DNA of 64,000 bases from Acanthosoma haemorrhoidale (Eukaryota > Arthropoda > Insecta > Hemiptera > Acanthosomatidae): contig OV884012.1 of NCBI GenBank assembly GCA_930367205.1, forward strand, positions 53,651,239 to 53,715,238, in the 5' to 3' direction. A program made the translations under genes and the position numbers. This document shows positions 36,790-48,303 of the stretch, piece after piece. The notes beneath the pieces are model-generated. The model saw nothing but the letters and a program-made list of their open reading frames with translations. It ran no database searches and was not told the DNA's origin. Positions within the stretch are counted from its first letter, which is position 1. Each line of letters starts with the position of its first letter.

Positions 36790-37967
36790 AAGCGAAGCAG
36801 GCCCGACATTTGATCCCATTATTTCAACCATACCAACATTATGAGTGCTGTGAGATAAGGCTCACTAACCCACTGTTTAACACTATAACCGCACCACCTT
36901 TCCTACATCAATGGCAACAGACTGTCGGGGAAAATTAGGTTAAGATTTTGTATGATTTTTTATTGTTAGATGTAAGTTAGTTTTAAGTCTATGTTAATTC
37001 TGAGTTCCATCACTTTTAATAAATTCAGTTAATTAATGTAAAATGTACATCATTATACTTTTGTACAATGCAGATCACTATTAGTAGAAAACAGAATTTG
37101 TATAAAATGTAGCCTAGCTACAGGAAATATAATGAAGCAGTTGTAAATAGATTCGTTTGTAACATATATTCATTTTTTAACAAGGGGATATGAAACAAAA
37201 AAATTAAAGTGACGTAAGGGGAGAGGCAGGCTCTATCATTTTCTATGTTCACAAGCTTCGTGTTCTGCATATGAGCCTACCATAGAAAAATTCTTATAGT
37301 ATAAAATGTAGCTGCACTGCATGCATAGTAAATATAATAAGCTCGATGTGCATTTATGCAAAGATTGCATATTGCACAATATCTAGTAATCAATGTGTAT
37401 ATATTAAATAAAGGATTTTAAATAAAAAAAAAGTCAAACTTTTTTTAAATTTTCTGATGCACACAATGACTTATGACGGTGACGATGTAAATCAATACTT
37501 ACCCTCAGACAAGAAGGTAGATGATCATTCTTGTATGTAGTATTGAGCCAAAAGCCATGTAATAAAAATAAGAACGAATTAATATGACTCGATTTTTTAT
37601 TGAAGGGGGAAGCTTGGAAGTTTCGAATTACAATTTAGCAACATATTCACGTAACTTGAGCTGAATTATAATGACGTTAGTCCTCCAGCAAAGCCTTGAT
37701 AATTCCTCTAAAGCATTTAAAAAAAACATATCGTAAATGTACTACCGAAACTGACCAAGCCAAAAAAACGTAGTTTGTGTAAAATCACTTTGTAAAGTTC
37801 GAATTAGTAGGAAAACTCATGTTCCTCATATTGCAAAGTTTTTCAAACAGTATTTTTTTAGCTGCTCACAAATTGAAGAGGACCCCTTATTTATTTAATA
37901 GATTACTTATTAGGTCATTGGGTTTAAAATAACACCTGAACGACTGTTGAAAAAAAATTATTCATTT
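36790..37967. other. Non-coding stretch
   Basis: No gene seen. The 111-codon frame at 36,603-36,938 runs through the MITE and is rejected. Confidence 0.45.
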
Positions 37968-37976
37968 ATAATTAAG
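37968..37976. repeat. 9-bp target-site duplication, left copy
   Basis: ATAATTAAG, repeated at 38,121-38,129. Confidence 0.7.
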
Positions 37977-38120
37977 TAGTATAATTCTTTTATTGTGCTA
38001 AAATTACAATCTGCCTTGCTAGGCAATAAGTAATTAAGATATACTATCATTCATACCATATTTACATTTCATCATTCACTCGCTCATTCATACAATATTT
38101 ACAGACAGCCCAGAGTCCAC
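37977..38120 (-). mobile_element. Very short 5'-truncated jockey-family LINE copy
   Basis: The minus strand contains only the last 140 bases of the family: GACTCTGGGCTGTCTGTAAA, the two TGTAAATAT repeats, the GGCAGATTGTAATT block and an AATAAAAG tail. A 9-bp duplication flanks it, so this minimal 3' end was itself inserted by retrotransposition. Confidence 0.85.
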
Positions 38121-38129
38121 ATAATTAAG
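38121..38129. repeat. 9-bp target-site duplication, right copy
   Basis: Identical to 37,968-37,976. Confidence 0.7.
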
Positions 38130-38184
38130 AAAAAAAAAATTAATTTTCACATTTTTTTTTAGTACTGTTTTTATTACTTTTTTA

Positions 38185-39140
38185 ACGTTTTGATAAGGGT
38201 GTTGGGCCTCCTCTGCTTCGAATTAAAGATTCACATCGATGTTTTATTCTCGTTCTAAGACTCATGTAAGGTGGGGGCAAAGAAGCTCATTCCTCAATCA
38301 CTGCACTCTGCAAGTTCCTCAAAGTTATCTAGACAAGGCGAACGCATGTGTAAATGGCGTTTGAGTTTTTCCCTAGCATGCTCAATCGGATTCATGCCGA
38401 GTGAACAAGCGAGCCATTTCATAACCGTGATTTCTTATTCCTCTAAATAACGCTCAATCACAGTTGCTCTATGATGTCAAGCATCACCAACAACAAGAAT
38501 GAAGTTTTCCTCGATGTCTTGTGATAAAGGGAAAATAACAGACCTTACGACACAGTTCAGCTATGTTTGTGCGGTCACGTGCTCGTTCCTGAATAATATC
38601 AGTTGAGTTTTTCGATATCCCTGTCCAGACCATTATCCAACCTTCTTCATAAGACCCTAGTGGTTCAATCATTCCTGCATTAAATCGCCGGTTTCGCTCT
38701 TTCTATCCTAATCATCGATCATGATGATGAATAAATTTCGATTCGACAATAAAACAACGGCCCCAGTCCTCATCAGTCCAATCAACAAGTTCACGAGCCC
38801 ATAGTGGACTATACTCTGTTGTCTGCCCTCAAACCGACTTTACTGAGGCAGTTTCTGACTGTTCGTGTTGAAATGCGGGCTCCTGTTGCGTCCTAAAAAG
38901 CCCCTTGCAGTTGTCAAACTGTTGAACCTTGTTGCCTAGTGCCATGGATTTTCAAATATCGGTCCTGCTGGAGTACTTTCTGGTACTTGGCTTCCTCCAT
39001 AAGTGCACCGAGTAGTTACTGTTCCTTGGTACAGTGACTGGGGTCTTCGGATAGCAGTGTGAGAACGACAAATTTTACGGCCAACATTACGCTGAGAATG
39101 GCCTAACTCTATTAGAGCCAACCAATGCCAACCCTAGTTC
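38185..39140 (-). pseudogene. Tc1-like transposase relic
   Basis: On the minus strand the ordered Tc1 blocks are recognisable across stops and frameshifts. An N-terminal helix-turn-helix reads ALIELGHSQRNVGRKICRSH (about 39,121-39,060). WTDEDWGRCFIVESKFIHHH follows at about 38,790-38,730, the WxxVLFTDESRF region. Next is GWIMVWTGIS (about 38,645-38,615, cf. VMVWGGIS). Then come a degraded DNARPH block and MNPIEH (38,378-38,395), which keeps the catalytic Glu. A C-terminal SLIRSRGG ends near 38,200. The first catalytic Asp reads Val. A family member is normally about 340 residues, and this covers nearly the full length. It cannot encode an active enzyme. TIRs were not resolved. Confidence 0.85.
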
Positions 39141-40695
39141 TTCAACGCCAATTATCCATAAAGGCATTTTACAAAGCTGTCTAGTGTGCGCTTGTTGAGT
39201 ACTGACGGTGAAAGACGAAAAAATTTCAAATCATCCTGATAAAATAAAATATATAATATCTAAATGGTTATAAGTGGTCTATTTCAATTAGTAAGCAGTT
39301 TATATAGAGAAGATCGTTTCCTATTATTACTTCTTGGTTCATTGGAATGAAATTTGGATTCTTTTAATATATCTTTACAAAAAAACTATAAAAAATAAAA
39401 AGACCTTTTCCTCACCATTTCATTCCGTTGTTTGCAAATTGAAATCCATTTCGACCTCCTCATCATTCAGGTATTAATTGTTTACCCGTATCTTAGGCTA
39501 TTTATGGGCCACGAACCAAAGCATGTGAACGAGAGCCTATTTTATTAGCTAGGGGATGCTAAATTATTACGGCTATTTTGAAGTGGCGGTGGAGGGGGCG
39601 AAAGGGGGGGCTTCCCATTTATTCGAGTGTATTTATAGTTGTATTCGAAAGCGTGACCATTTTCTGGCAGTTTTAATCGCCTCTGTATTGGAATTAAAAC
39701 TGCCGCTAGCACATAAGAGCCCTACATCACTTTGTCCATTTATTTGTAAGTTGTTGAGCGCTTTAGTTAATTTATGTCCATCGGCCTGTCTATCCTGGCC
39801 TTTGTCTTTTTGTCCCTCTGAACACAGGTCCCTTACCGCGCACGGTTTTACAATTCCCATTTTTTCGTTGTTTTTTTTAGAAGTATACACCCAATAATAG
39901 CATATCAATTTAAAACATACTCAAATACTGATAGTTTAAAAAAATTAATGGAACCACTCTGTATGTACTGAATGAATAAACCCGCGAGCAACTTTATAGT
40001 GTACAAAAAATCAAAGTTTACCTTTTAAATTTTTGTTGTCATTTTTATAAATATCTTTCTTCTTTCCACTTATCTGATTAGTTTTTTGTTCATGCGTCAA
40101 GTACTTCTTTCACTCAGATATTTATATCATACTAGAATAATTCGTGTTTAGCAGTAAAAATTTATTTTTTTTTGGGTGGAGGATACATAACAAAAGAGTT
40201 GGAATCATGGAATATGATGCAAATTTTTACTTGGCTAATAATTATATTTGCCACAATTCTCATGATTTTTGGCCAACTACCATTATTTTTCTCTCCAGAA
40301 CTGAAGCATTAATTGAAAATTTAATTTAGCGTAATTTAGTCACTTGAAAGCTACCTTCAAATGGCTTTTACAGAGACAAATTCTACTTGCTTTGGAAGAA
40401 AACTTTATCTAGTTTACGATGCTGTAATTGTAAATTACTTAACTTAAATAGCTTTTTAGTTATCGCTTCCTACTTAACATAAACGTGACAACCTTAAAAA
40501 ACACAAAATTTAAATTCAGTCCTTTCCTGTTCGGAATTAGGTCAAGACAAAATATATGTCACAACTTACTGGAGTTTTAGAACTAACAGTTGTGGAGCTG
40601 GTTGTATTTGAAGCAAAATCTCGCCTAATGGTTTAGCGGGATGTTGGTTGTCCTTGTTGATCAAAGGTTTCATTTTTATTTACTGGCAGTGGATT
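39141..40695. other. Non-coding stretch
   Basis: 39,141-39,240 may be the 5' flank of the Tc1 element. A 113-codon plus-strand frame at 39,556-39,897 and its minus counterpart are not recognised. The rest is AT-rich. Confidence 0.4.
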
Positions 40696-40722
40696 GACGT
40701 TTCAATGCTGAACCCTTCTCAG
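40696..40722 (-). ncRNA. Hammerhead-core-like motif (Penelope-type 3' region)
   Basis: The minus strand reads CTGAGAA, spacer, ATTGAAACGTC, and AATAAA follows about 18 nt downstream. The GAAAC half is intact. The first half has A in place of the invariant G of CUGANGA. Confidence 0.35.
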
Positions 40723-41499
40723 AAAATTAAAAAAAGATAAATAAAATAAAAACATATATGAATCAGTTCATAGATGAATGGATTCAGTCCAATTTTCATC
40801 GTAATCGCTTTAACGGTATATTTTTGATTAGAAGGTGGAATACAACTATTTCACGTTTAAAGGTAATCGGTCCGTACCCTCTTACAAGGGAAAATCGGTG
40901 GGGATGGAGAAAATTTATGTAAACAGGGCAAAAAAAAGATGTGATAAAACTGTTTGAATACATACAAGGAAAATATAAGAAATATTTCCTGGAGTTGACC
41001 TCATGGCCTACTATAGAGAATGAGGATTATGAAACCATTATTTAATTATGTACTTTTTTAATTTATTTAGTTAAAAAAAAAAAGCCTTTGTGCCATGTGA
41101 AGAGATTTTTTTGATTGAAACCCAAACGTATTCGGCTTCTTCAACTCGTCCATGCATTTTGAAAATTCGTCTAAATTTGACGACGGGTAATTGAATAAAT
41201 ATCAATCTGACACATTTTGATCAAGGTATATTATAAACCTGGTTTTTATATTTGGGCATCTTTTAGACCTAACTATAGGATACAGCAGTTTTTTATTCAT
41301 TCCCCCAAAAGTTTTTTCTAGTTAACTTACGCGTTTCTTACATGTACCCATTCTTATATACATTTAGAACGTTTTCAAGGCAAGATAATATCATTAAACG
41401 ACGGAAAATATTTATTGCAAGAATCATCTTCGTTTAAAACGGGTCAGACACTCAATTGTTCCCGCTAATTGCCCATTTACACGTTTGAGTCACTAGTAA
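40723..41499. other. Non-coding stretch
   Basis: AT-rich, no gene seen. Confidence 0.5.
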
Positions 41500-42440
41500 A
41501 CAGAGTGGCGGAGTGATGAAAGTAACACAGTAGCGAACAGAACCCATCCGAGCAGTGATGATATGGAGTGGCACCTCACTCATATGCAGAGATGTAATTA
41601 GCAAAAAGCAATTGTTGGTGGACAGCGGTAATTTCTAAACAAAACATCACTCGCCCTGTTTTCCCTCGAGTGCGTACAAAAATTACACAATTCACCGCCG
41701 TAATATTAGCACAGAGGTGGAGACCGAATAATGGAAATAACCAAACACCGCTCTTAAAACAACTGGACAGCTACCCCTGCCCTTGTGAGGGGCAAATTAA
41801 TCCTGCTTAAATGGAAACTGCTCTTTTGTCATGCAGCATATGCATATGTTTTTGGTTTAGAATCCTAGTTAATGGGTAGATGTTAATAATTGATGGTTCC
41901 ATAGAGCGTGAATAAATAAATTAAGTTTAAAATTAAAATTTGCATGGTTATTCTCACCTTTGAGTGCTTTCATGACACGGAGAAGGAAAACTGAGGGAGG
42001 ACTAATAGATGACTGTTTCAAGATTAAAACATAGTAAACCAAACCGTAGTTGTGCCAAAGCGTGAGAACCCGCAATACAGGGCAAGCCCCGTTGCCGCTC
42101 TGTGCACTACTTCTCTTCTATCCACGTAATCCCTTTACTTCGATAATGTCTATCATTAAGCAATGAGCAAAGTAGTAATTAGCCTCCCGCCCGCCCGTAT
42201 GCGGTAACACCACCCCAAGTAGCCCCTTCATCCCATGTGTCCAATTTCATGACTGCGACTATCGTGCCTGGGAATCGTATTTCCGCTGCTGAAATGCGGG
42301 TACTTTCTTCGGAAATGTTCGAAGTACTTTCCTAATTAGTATGTCTCCTAGTTGTCTGACACGGACATAGAGAGCAAGCAAAGGTTTATTCCTGCAACTC
42401 TAACTCTTCATCAATCGCTCTCTCCTAGGGGTCAGTAATT
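41500..42440. other. Compositionally distinct island, candidate regulatory region
   Basis: Several blocks richer in G+C (41,560-41,800 and 42,060-42,360) with no transposon similarity or long frames. They contain homeodomain-type AATTAATCC (about 41,797) and TAATTAG (about 42,175). Candidate enhancer cluster by inference only. Confidence 0.3.
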
Positions 42441-44212
42441 AGTTCCAAGAATTTATATAAAAGAGAAGAGAAGATTCAGGAACAACCTTTATGATGATTC
42501 AGCTCCACTCTTAATGAAGATAAAATAGTCAACAGGATAAGAAGCTCTAAGGTCCTTTCATAAGAAATAAAAGAAGATGTAAGGGAAGTAGAGTGAAAAT
42601 TTCTGGAAAAGAAACACTATAAGAGAAAGAATTGAGGGGGGGGGGGGACTGAAAAAACCGAAGCTGTACAAATCATAAGAATAGCTAGAGAGGGTCAAAG
42701 ATAACGTCTAATAGCGAAAACTAATAAAATCTTTTATTAATCTTAAAAATACACTGGCGAGACTGTACTTATCATTAATATGATATTTCTACTCACTACA
42801 AGTACACCCAGTTCTTTAAATATCTTCGCCTATGATATTGAATAGCCGATCGAATTGAGAATCCTCAACATCAGCTCTTCGTACCATATGTTTGTCTTGG
42901 TATTGGTTTGGCATGCTTGTTGCTTCCCAGTTCTTTTTCTAGGCCGGTGCCATATCTGCATGATCTGCGGTGTCAGTTGAGTGAGTATTTAAGCGTGCCA
43001 AAAATGGTATTGCGTGTAATAGGACGCAACGATACTCGTCATATTTAGAACTGGTTGAAATATTGGCGCAATCAACCTTTCATGCTAATAATCCAATTGT
43101 GTGCAGTAGTGGTCACTTTTCAGTGGGTGTGTCAAGCTCTTGTGTCCATTTTCATCGAAGCTGACACTGTTCGAGGGCCTCAGTTCTATTTAGTACGTAG
43201 ACATTATAGGCATGCCTCTTTCTATCTCCTCTCCTTTATTCATACGTGCTCTTATTCTATTCCTTCTAATTGGAACATGACTACAATCACGCAAACATCA
43301 TCATTTTATAAAGCGAGGAGTGCACTGGCTCATCCCAGCGCACTCAGCCAATACATGATATATATTTCCACGATAAATAGGGGCTGTGTAATCGAAGCAG
43401 TGGTAGAATTCATGAGGTTATAACACTTCAACATTTGCCATTAGCCAGAGACAAACCTCTATTCATTAGTGCAGTTTCTTCGTCCAGGGTGAACTTTATT
43501 TGTTATCTGATCGTCGGGATGGAGAGCATAGCACTTAGCAATGTACCAAATATTATACATTAGCCCGATCTTGTCACCGGCCACGAACTGCACAATTTTT
43601 TTACATAAGTTTAACCCCATTTTTTCTTCATTTTCTAAGATTCTCACCAAATCATAGTCTTAATATAATTTATGTGGTCCCCTAACGAAAACATTCGTGG
43701 GCTCACAATTGCACCCCCCCCCCCCCGGTTTACTTACCGACTTCTATTTATTTTCTAGACTTACTAAACCATCTTGGTTAGCATCATAAAAAAATTACTG
43801 CAGGAAATGACCGAGCCAAGAATACAGGACTAAAGATCCTGGTTGGAATAATTCTTCCGATAATTTTGATGTTTTATAGTAAATAGTAAATCTGTCAGAA
43901 ATCCCTTGTAAACGCCAGGTAACAAAAGCTAGTATCTTATATATTTTATTTTAGCAGCATATAGGGGCGATTTTGAAGAAAGTTATAAAGTGTACGGTTA
44001 ATGCGAAAATCAGTTACAATAAGAGTCCCACATATTACATCTTAATGTAAAAATGTCTCAAAAAACACAGATAGTGAAATAATATTAAGATAAATATTCA
44101 TACCGCATTTTATTATATTTCACTTGGTATTAAAATTTGCTTAGACTTTTCATGATAGAACAGGGTTTTAACCAAAATAATATTATTACTAATAATATTG
44201 GTTTATTTACTT
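42441..44212. other. Non-coding stretch
   Basis: Contains a G12 tract at 42,636-42,647 and a C13 tract at 43,714-43,726. The 122-codon frame at 43,055-43,423 has no recognisable motif. Confidence 0.4.
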
Positions 44213-44605
44213 GTACAACAACTTTATTATGATGAAATTACAATCTGCCTTTACTTAATACGCAATAAATAATTGAGATAAGTGTTTTCATTCATACCAT
44301 ATTTACAATTCATCATTCGCTCACACATTCATACAATATTTACAAACATTTACAAACAGCCCAGGGGCCCCCCAAGTCCACACGGTTGTTGCCTCCCTCG
44401 CAAGCGAAAGAGGAAGCGGAGTCTTGGGAAGTCCCCCCACGCTCCCCCACCAGCCACGTCACCAGATACGAGCCAGTGGAGGCTGACGAAGAGCGCGAAA
44501 GCCACATACACTCAGGACATGATTGGAGAAACTGGTCATTGCCAGGACACCCACTGTTGCGCATTTATGCGCATTACTGTTGCGAGTAGGTCACGAGGTC
44601 ATTAG
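44213..44605 (-). mobile_element. 5'-truncated jockey-family LINE copy, full 3' UTR
   Basis: The longest extra copy of the 3' UTR. The minus strand matches about 6345-6703 of the 5.6-kb LINE, including the G+C-rich central part, CAACAACCGTGTGGACTTG, the doubled TGTAAATAT motif and AATAAAGTTGTTG. Between the inner repeats it has an extra TTACAAACAT unit. No clean target duplication was found. Open frames here are translated UTR. Confidence 0.88.
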
Positions 44606-45639
44606 AGGAATTTTCTGTTGGGCGTTTTGAATCGGGCACCCTCTAAATGTAGCTCTGATTCATAATCTATGTATATTGCAGTGATATTTTGGTTTATAAA
44701 AATTGAATAATTAAACACATACAATTTCATGCAATATTGGAAAGACGAGTCCATGGCATGAAATGCCTTTTGATTTTTGAATGTTGTTTAGCTAGTGTTC
44801 CCAAACAACGTGAAAAGGAGTGAAGGTAAGTTGAGTTTTAGATACAGGAATGAAGAAGTCAATGAATGTACAACGGGGTAGTCAGCTAGGGATTATGGAG
44901 AGTGGTAGTCTATTAATGCGCGGAACAACAAAGTGAAGTCAGTTGTCAGTGACAGCTATGAATACCTTTAGTTATTAAGTGACCGTCACTAGAGTCAGTG
45001 AAAGTAGATCGAAGATGTAATATTCGAAAAGGCACGGAAACCATATGCATAAAGGTCATTAGGCCCCCCGTATATTTACAAGCACTGCTGTACATCATGA
45101 AATAATAATATAGTAAGACCATCAAGATGAATTACGTGCTTGAATATTGATTATTTTTTCAAAAACTCTGCTATTACAAGGGGTAAGAAAGTTCTGAAGA
45201 AGAGACAGGGCTCTTAAATTGTATGTCATTAAGTAATGACAATTAAATATAATAATTGCTAGTGTCTGTGTGCCTGTCTAGCGTGAGTGCTGCTCACAGT
45301 GCGCTAATTTACTAAGACAAATTGTTGATTAAAAACGATTACTCTGCACTTATTCAATTGTCTTTTATGGTATGGTATGGGGGACATGTTGTTCTCATAC
45401 TGAAGGGATCTTCTATAAAAAGTGGTAATCCTGAGACTTATATTAGTTATACTTATGTGATCCCTACACAAAGATTTTACAGTGTAATGCAGACTATTAG
45501 TACCACAACCAATATTAGTATCGAAACACATGTTGAGGTTATAACAGCAAAATACACAAACTATAAATACACTGAAGTGGAGACGAAAAGACTGATAAAT
45601 CTAATAAATCTAGAAAAAGCAAGGGAGGCGTGATAGATG
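44606..45639. other. Non-coding stretch
   Basis: The overlapping frames at 45,304-45,633 on both strands are unrecognised. Confidence 0.45.
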
Positions 45640-45810
45640 GACAGAGCCGGTGATATTAGTTTAATTGGCCCTGGAGTGGATCCATAGCTCACCGGCCTCG
45701 GTGATGGATGCAGCTCCATTTGAATCCATCAATTACAGGCAGTTTGCCGGCCCCCGGCTCCACAGAGGTGATACTAATCCGGCCCGGAGGACCTTCTTTA
45801 GCTGAACATT
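45640..45810. other. GC-rich island with internal repeated motif, candidate regulatory element
   Basis: Sharp G+C-rich block without coding potential. GGTGATATTAGTTTAATTGG (about 45,650) is echoed by GGTGATACTAATCCGGCC (about 45,767), and ATCAATTAC lies between them. Confidence 0.35.
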
Positions 45811-46012
45811 GTCCCTGAAATATTATTGGTGTTTTTGTTTGTAGTAAACCTTATATCATAATGAGAAATTGTTACTGTGCCATTGGCCCCACTATTACTT
45901 AGAATTATCGTTAGAAGCCAAAGGAATTAATTGATTAGCAAAATCGACCTCCCAGATATGTAGTCAACATATAAGCATTCAACCCTCCCTGGAGGATGGC
46001 TGCATTTCTTAT
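45811..46012. other. Non-coding stretch
   Basis: No feature supported. Confidence 0.5.
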
Positions 46013-46095
46013 CCCGTCGAGGCTTAGAGAGCTTAGATAGGGTAGAGCCCCCGATCAAATATTGGGGGAGGTCCCGGGTTTGAGTCCCGATCTTG
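46013..46095 (+). repeat. tRNA-like segment with B box (possible SINE head)
   Basis: A T-arm-like hairpin CGGGTTTGAGTCCCG (about 46,075-46,089) contains the B-box match GGTTTGAGTCC. Upstream, CCCCCGATCAAATATTGGGG resembles an anticodon arm with an oversized loop, and TAGATAGGGTAGAG resembles a D arm. The loop sizes are wrong for a working tRNA. A decayed tRNA or tRNA-derived SINE is likely. Confidence 0.4.
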
Positions 46096-46454
46096 CTAAT
46101 AAATCGTATTCTTTTGCTATTAATAATCAGGACTTATATCTTATTGCTGTTATTTTTAATAATAGAGACACTTCCATAGATCATCACTGAATTATCCAAG
46201 AAGAGAGCAATATTGGCAGGTTAGTCGGTCACCAACTATTGACATTGATTCTTCCAAGTCTAGCCATAATCCAGCAGAACACGAGTCATTAATGCACAAT
46301 GGTGTAGTAATTAAAAAGGTTCAAAATACTTTTTTTATACCACTGATATCCACTTATAATAATAAAAGTCTGCTGATTAAACAAAAAGTAACCAATAATA
46401 AAAGTGGATATTTTTATTGTTAATATGAAACTGATCCGATTGAGTAATTATTCG
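46096..46454. other. Non-coding stretch
   Basis: AT-rich, no feature. Confidence 0.5.
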
Positions 46455-46530
46455 ATGGAATGAATGAGATCGTTGATCAACGCAATTATTTATTACCCAT
46501 TAGGGCGGATTGTAGTTTTTTTTGTTAACT
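46455..46530 (+). mobile_element. Diverged jockey-family 3' end fragment
   Basis: GGAATGAATGAGAT, then CAATTATTTATTACCCATTA and GGCGGATTGTAG match the family terminus with more mismatches than the other copies. Confidence 0.6.
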
Positions 46531-46694
46531 CGTAAATAATAATTATTCGAATTGAATAATATGCTGAGGAAACTAAGTTGGAAACTAATGAAGGTTCAGG
46601 CAACTGATGAAAACAAAAAATAATTTATGATAATGCCCTTTTTGGTTGTTTTGTACTAAATTGTGATGCATAAATAAAAAAATTGGTTAACTAT

Positions 46695-47102
46695 TTAGGG
46701 ATTAAAAATAATAAAAATGCCAAATACGACTGTTAGAGGATAAATTGCTATAGTGTATAAAAGGCGTAGATGAAGGCCTTCACGGAAAAGCCATGTGTTC
46801 AGACCGACCGTAGCCCAACTTAACTTTTCACGAAGCGAAATAATCCTACTAGCCCCTGTGATTACATTATTATTTAATCCCTGATTAGAGTGTAGCCCGC
46901 GCTCGTGCATAATGTGCGTCCCCCCCCCCCCAGCCCCCCGCCAATCTGCTACATTTCTTACCCCTTGCGCAGCTGATTGGATGGCCTGCGCTAAAACATG
47001 TAGCGGTGTTTCAGTCCAGTCTATGGTATTGTCGCTCCCTATGAGAATATCTCCAAGCATGAGTGAATTACATTTTAAAATTACTGGGACATGAGAGATC
47101 AT
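46695..47102 (-). CDS. Unrecognised 135-codon open frame
   Basis: The longest minus-strand frame in this part of the window. It spans a C12 tract read as a glycine run. The predicted product has a polar N-terminal half and a hydrophobic C-terminal stretch (last 30 residues) that could be a membrane segment or translated AT-rich DNA. I recognise no family. It has no promoter, splice or neighbour support. Transposon remnant or chance frame are both possible. Confidence 0.15.
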   Translation of the reverse strand: MISHVPVILKCNSLMLGDILIGSDNTIDWTETPLHVLAQAIQSAAQGVRNVADWRGAGGGGTHIMHERGLHSNQGLNNNVITGASRIISLREKLSWATVGLNTWLFREGLHLRLLYTIAIYPLTVVFGIFIIFNP

Positions 47103-47370
47103 ATTAGTAAATTATTTTAGCAAAAAAACTTATTTCGTTTTTTGATTAAAAAAAAATATATCTTGGGACTAGTGGTGGATCTCTCAGACCAATCTAATGA
47201 ATTTGTCCATGTACTACTTTGATTAAATAAATTGGTGTGATATTGCATCGAGTCAACATTTTAAAAAGGGGGCACCTGTATTTCAAAATAACACAATACG
47301 AAAAAAAAAAAATTTGTTGAAAGAACGTTTACAGTATTTTCAAATTTTAATTTTTGTTGTTACGTTGGTA

Positions 47371-47399
47371 AACTTTTCACCTATTCAGGCATCATCAGG
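47371..47399 (-). ncRNA. Hammerhead-core-like motif with intact CTGATGA and GAAA
   Basis: The minus strand reads CTGATGA, T, GCCT-GAAT-AGGT, GAAAAG. This is the exact order of a hammerhead core: CUGANGA, a 4-bp stem II capped by a tetraloop (one pair G-U), then GAA(A). GTTTAC just after it can pair with GTAAAC about 40 nt downstream as a stem III. I could not find a convincing stem I, so activity is doubtful. Confidence 0.4.
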
Positions 47400-47654
47400 G
47401 CTATGCATGATGTAATATTAATCGTAACGCTTATAGATCTCAAGATTTTTTAGTTTTGGAGCCTAACCAATGTTTTATTTTATTTATAGTAATAGGACTA
47501 GTTACAGTGAGAGGCATTAAGGATTATTCAGATTATTGTTACTCACTATTTACGGATGAAATGTTTTTGTTGATTGATTTCATTGTCCTTTCGGTCTTTT
47601 TTTCCCTTAGGTCTGTCCAGTACTTCTCTCTTGCCTCTTCATTCTGTTTTATTC

Positions 47655-48303
47655 GTGCAATAATGAGTCGTTTAAGCCATGGGGTCATTAGGAAACGCAA
47701 TCTAACACATTCTGGCATTAGAGACTTGATTCCTGATATTGGGGGATGGGTCAACCATTTTCAGAGTCAACCATTAGAAGAAGACTGAGAGAGTCAAGTC
47801 TTAGCTCAAGATGGCCTGTGAAAGAGCCCCTTCTTACTGCAGAACACCGTAGCCAGAAACATCAATTTTAGGCCGAAGAGGAATGGAAACATATCCTATT
47901 CACTGTCGAGACCAGAGTGGCCCTTAACAGTCCCAGACTGAACGCGTCTTCAGGAGACCTGGAGAACGGTACAGTCAATACTGCGTTTCCAGAAACTGTG
48001 GAATTTGGAGGGGTCTCTATCATGCTGTGGGGTGGCATTTCTTGGGAGGCGCTTACCGAGTTGGTGCCAACCCAAGGAGGTACCTTGATTACTTTAAGGC
48101 GTGTGGAGATGGTTATACAAGATCCTGCAAGGTCTCTTATACGAATATGCCTTTAATTGGCGTTGAACCATTGCCTATGTATGATAATGCCTGGCCACAT
48201 AAGGTAACATGTGTTTCTGAGTACCTAAACACAACAGGTATCCTTAACATAGAGTGGCCAGCTAGAAGTCCAAAGCTTAACCAAACATGTGTGAGGCAAA
48301 CAT
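47655..48303 (+). pseudogene. Second Tc1-like transposase relic, C-terminally truncated
   Basis: The plus-strand frames give the central Tc1 order. TIRRRLRESSLSSRWPVKEP (about 47,760) matches the second HTH and GRP-like linker. AEEEWKHILFTVETRV (about 47,878) is the WxxVLFSDESRF region, with the catalytic Asp replaced by Val. GVSIMLWGGIS (about 48,010) follows. Then come MYDNAWPHKV (second Asp at 48,183) and WPARSPKLN (48,255), after which NPIE is lost and the match ends. Internal stops and at least one frameshift are present. It differs from the 38-kb relic, so it is another Tc1 family. Confidence 0.85.

Noticed and set aside
36603..36938. 111-codon open frame
   Set aside because: The middle is the mariner MITE. 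Both ends are unrecognised.
43055..43423. 122-codon open frame
   Set aside because: No motif, no homology by eye and no context. Treated as chance.
44282..44605. Proline/arginine-rich frames on both strands
   Set aside because: Translated 3' UTR of the jockey LINE. Equivalent frames appear in the other copies.
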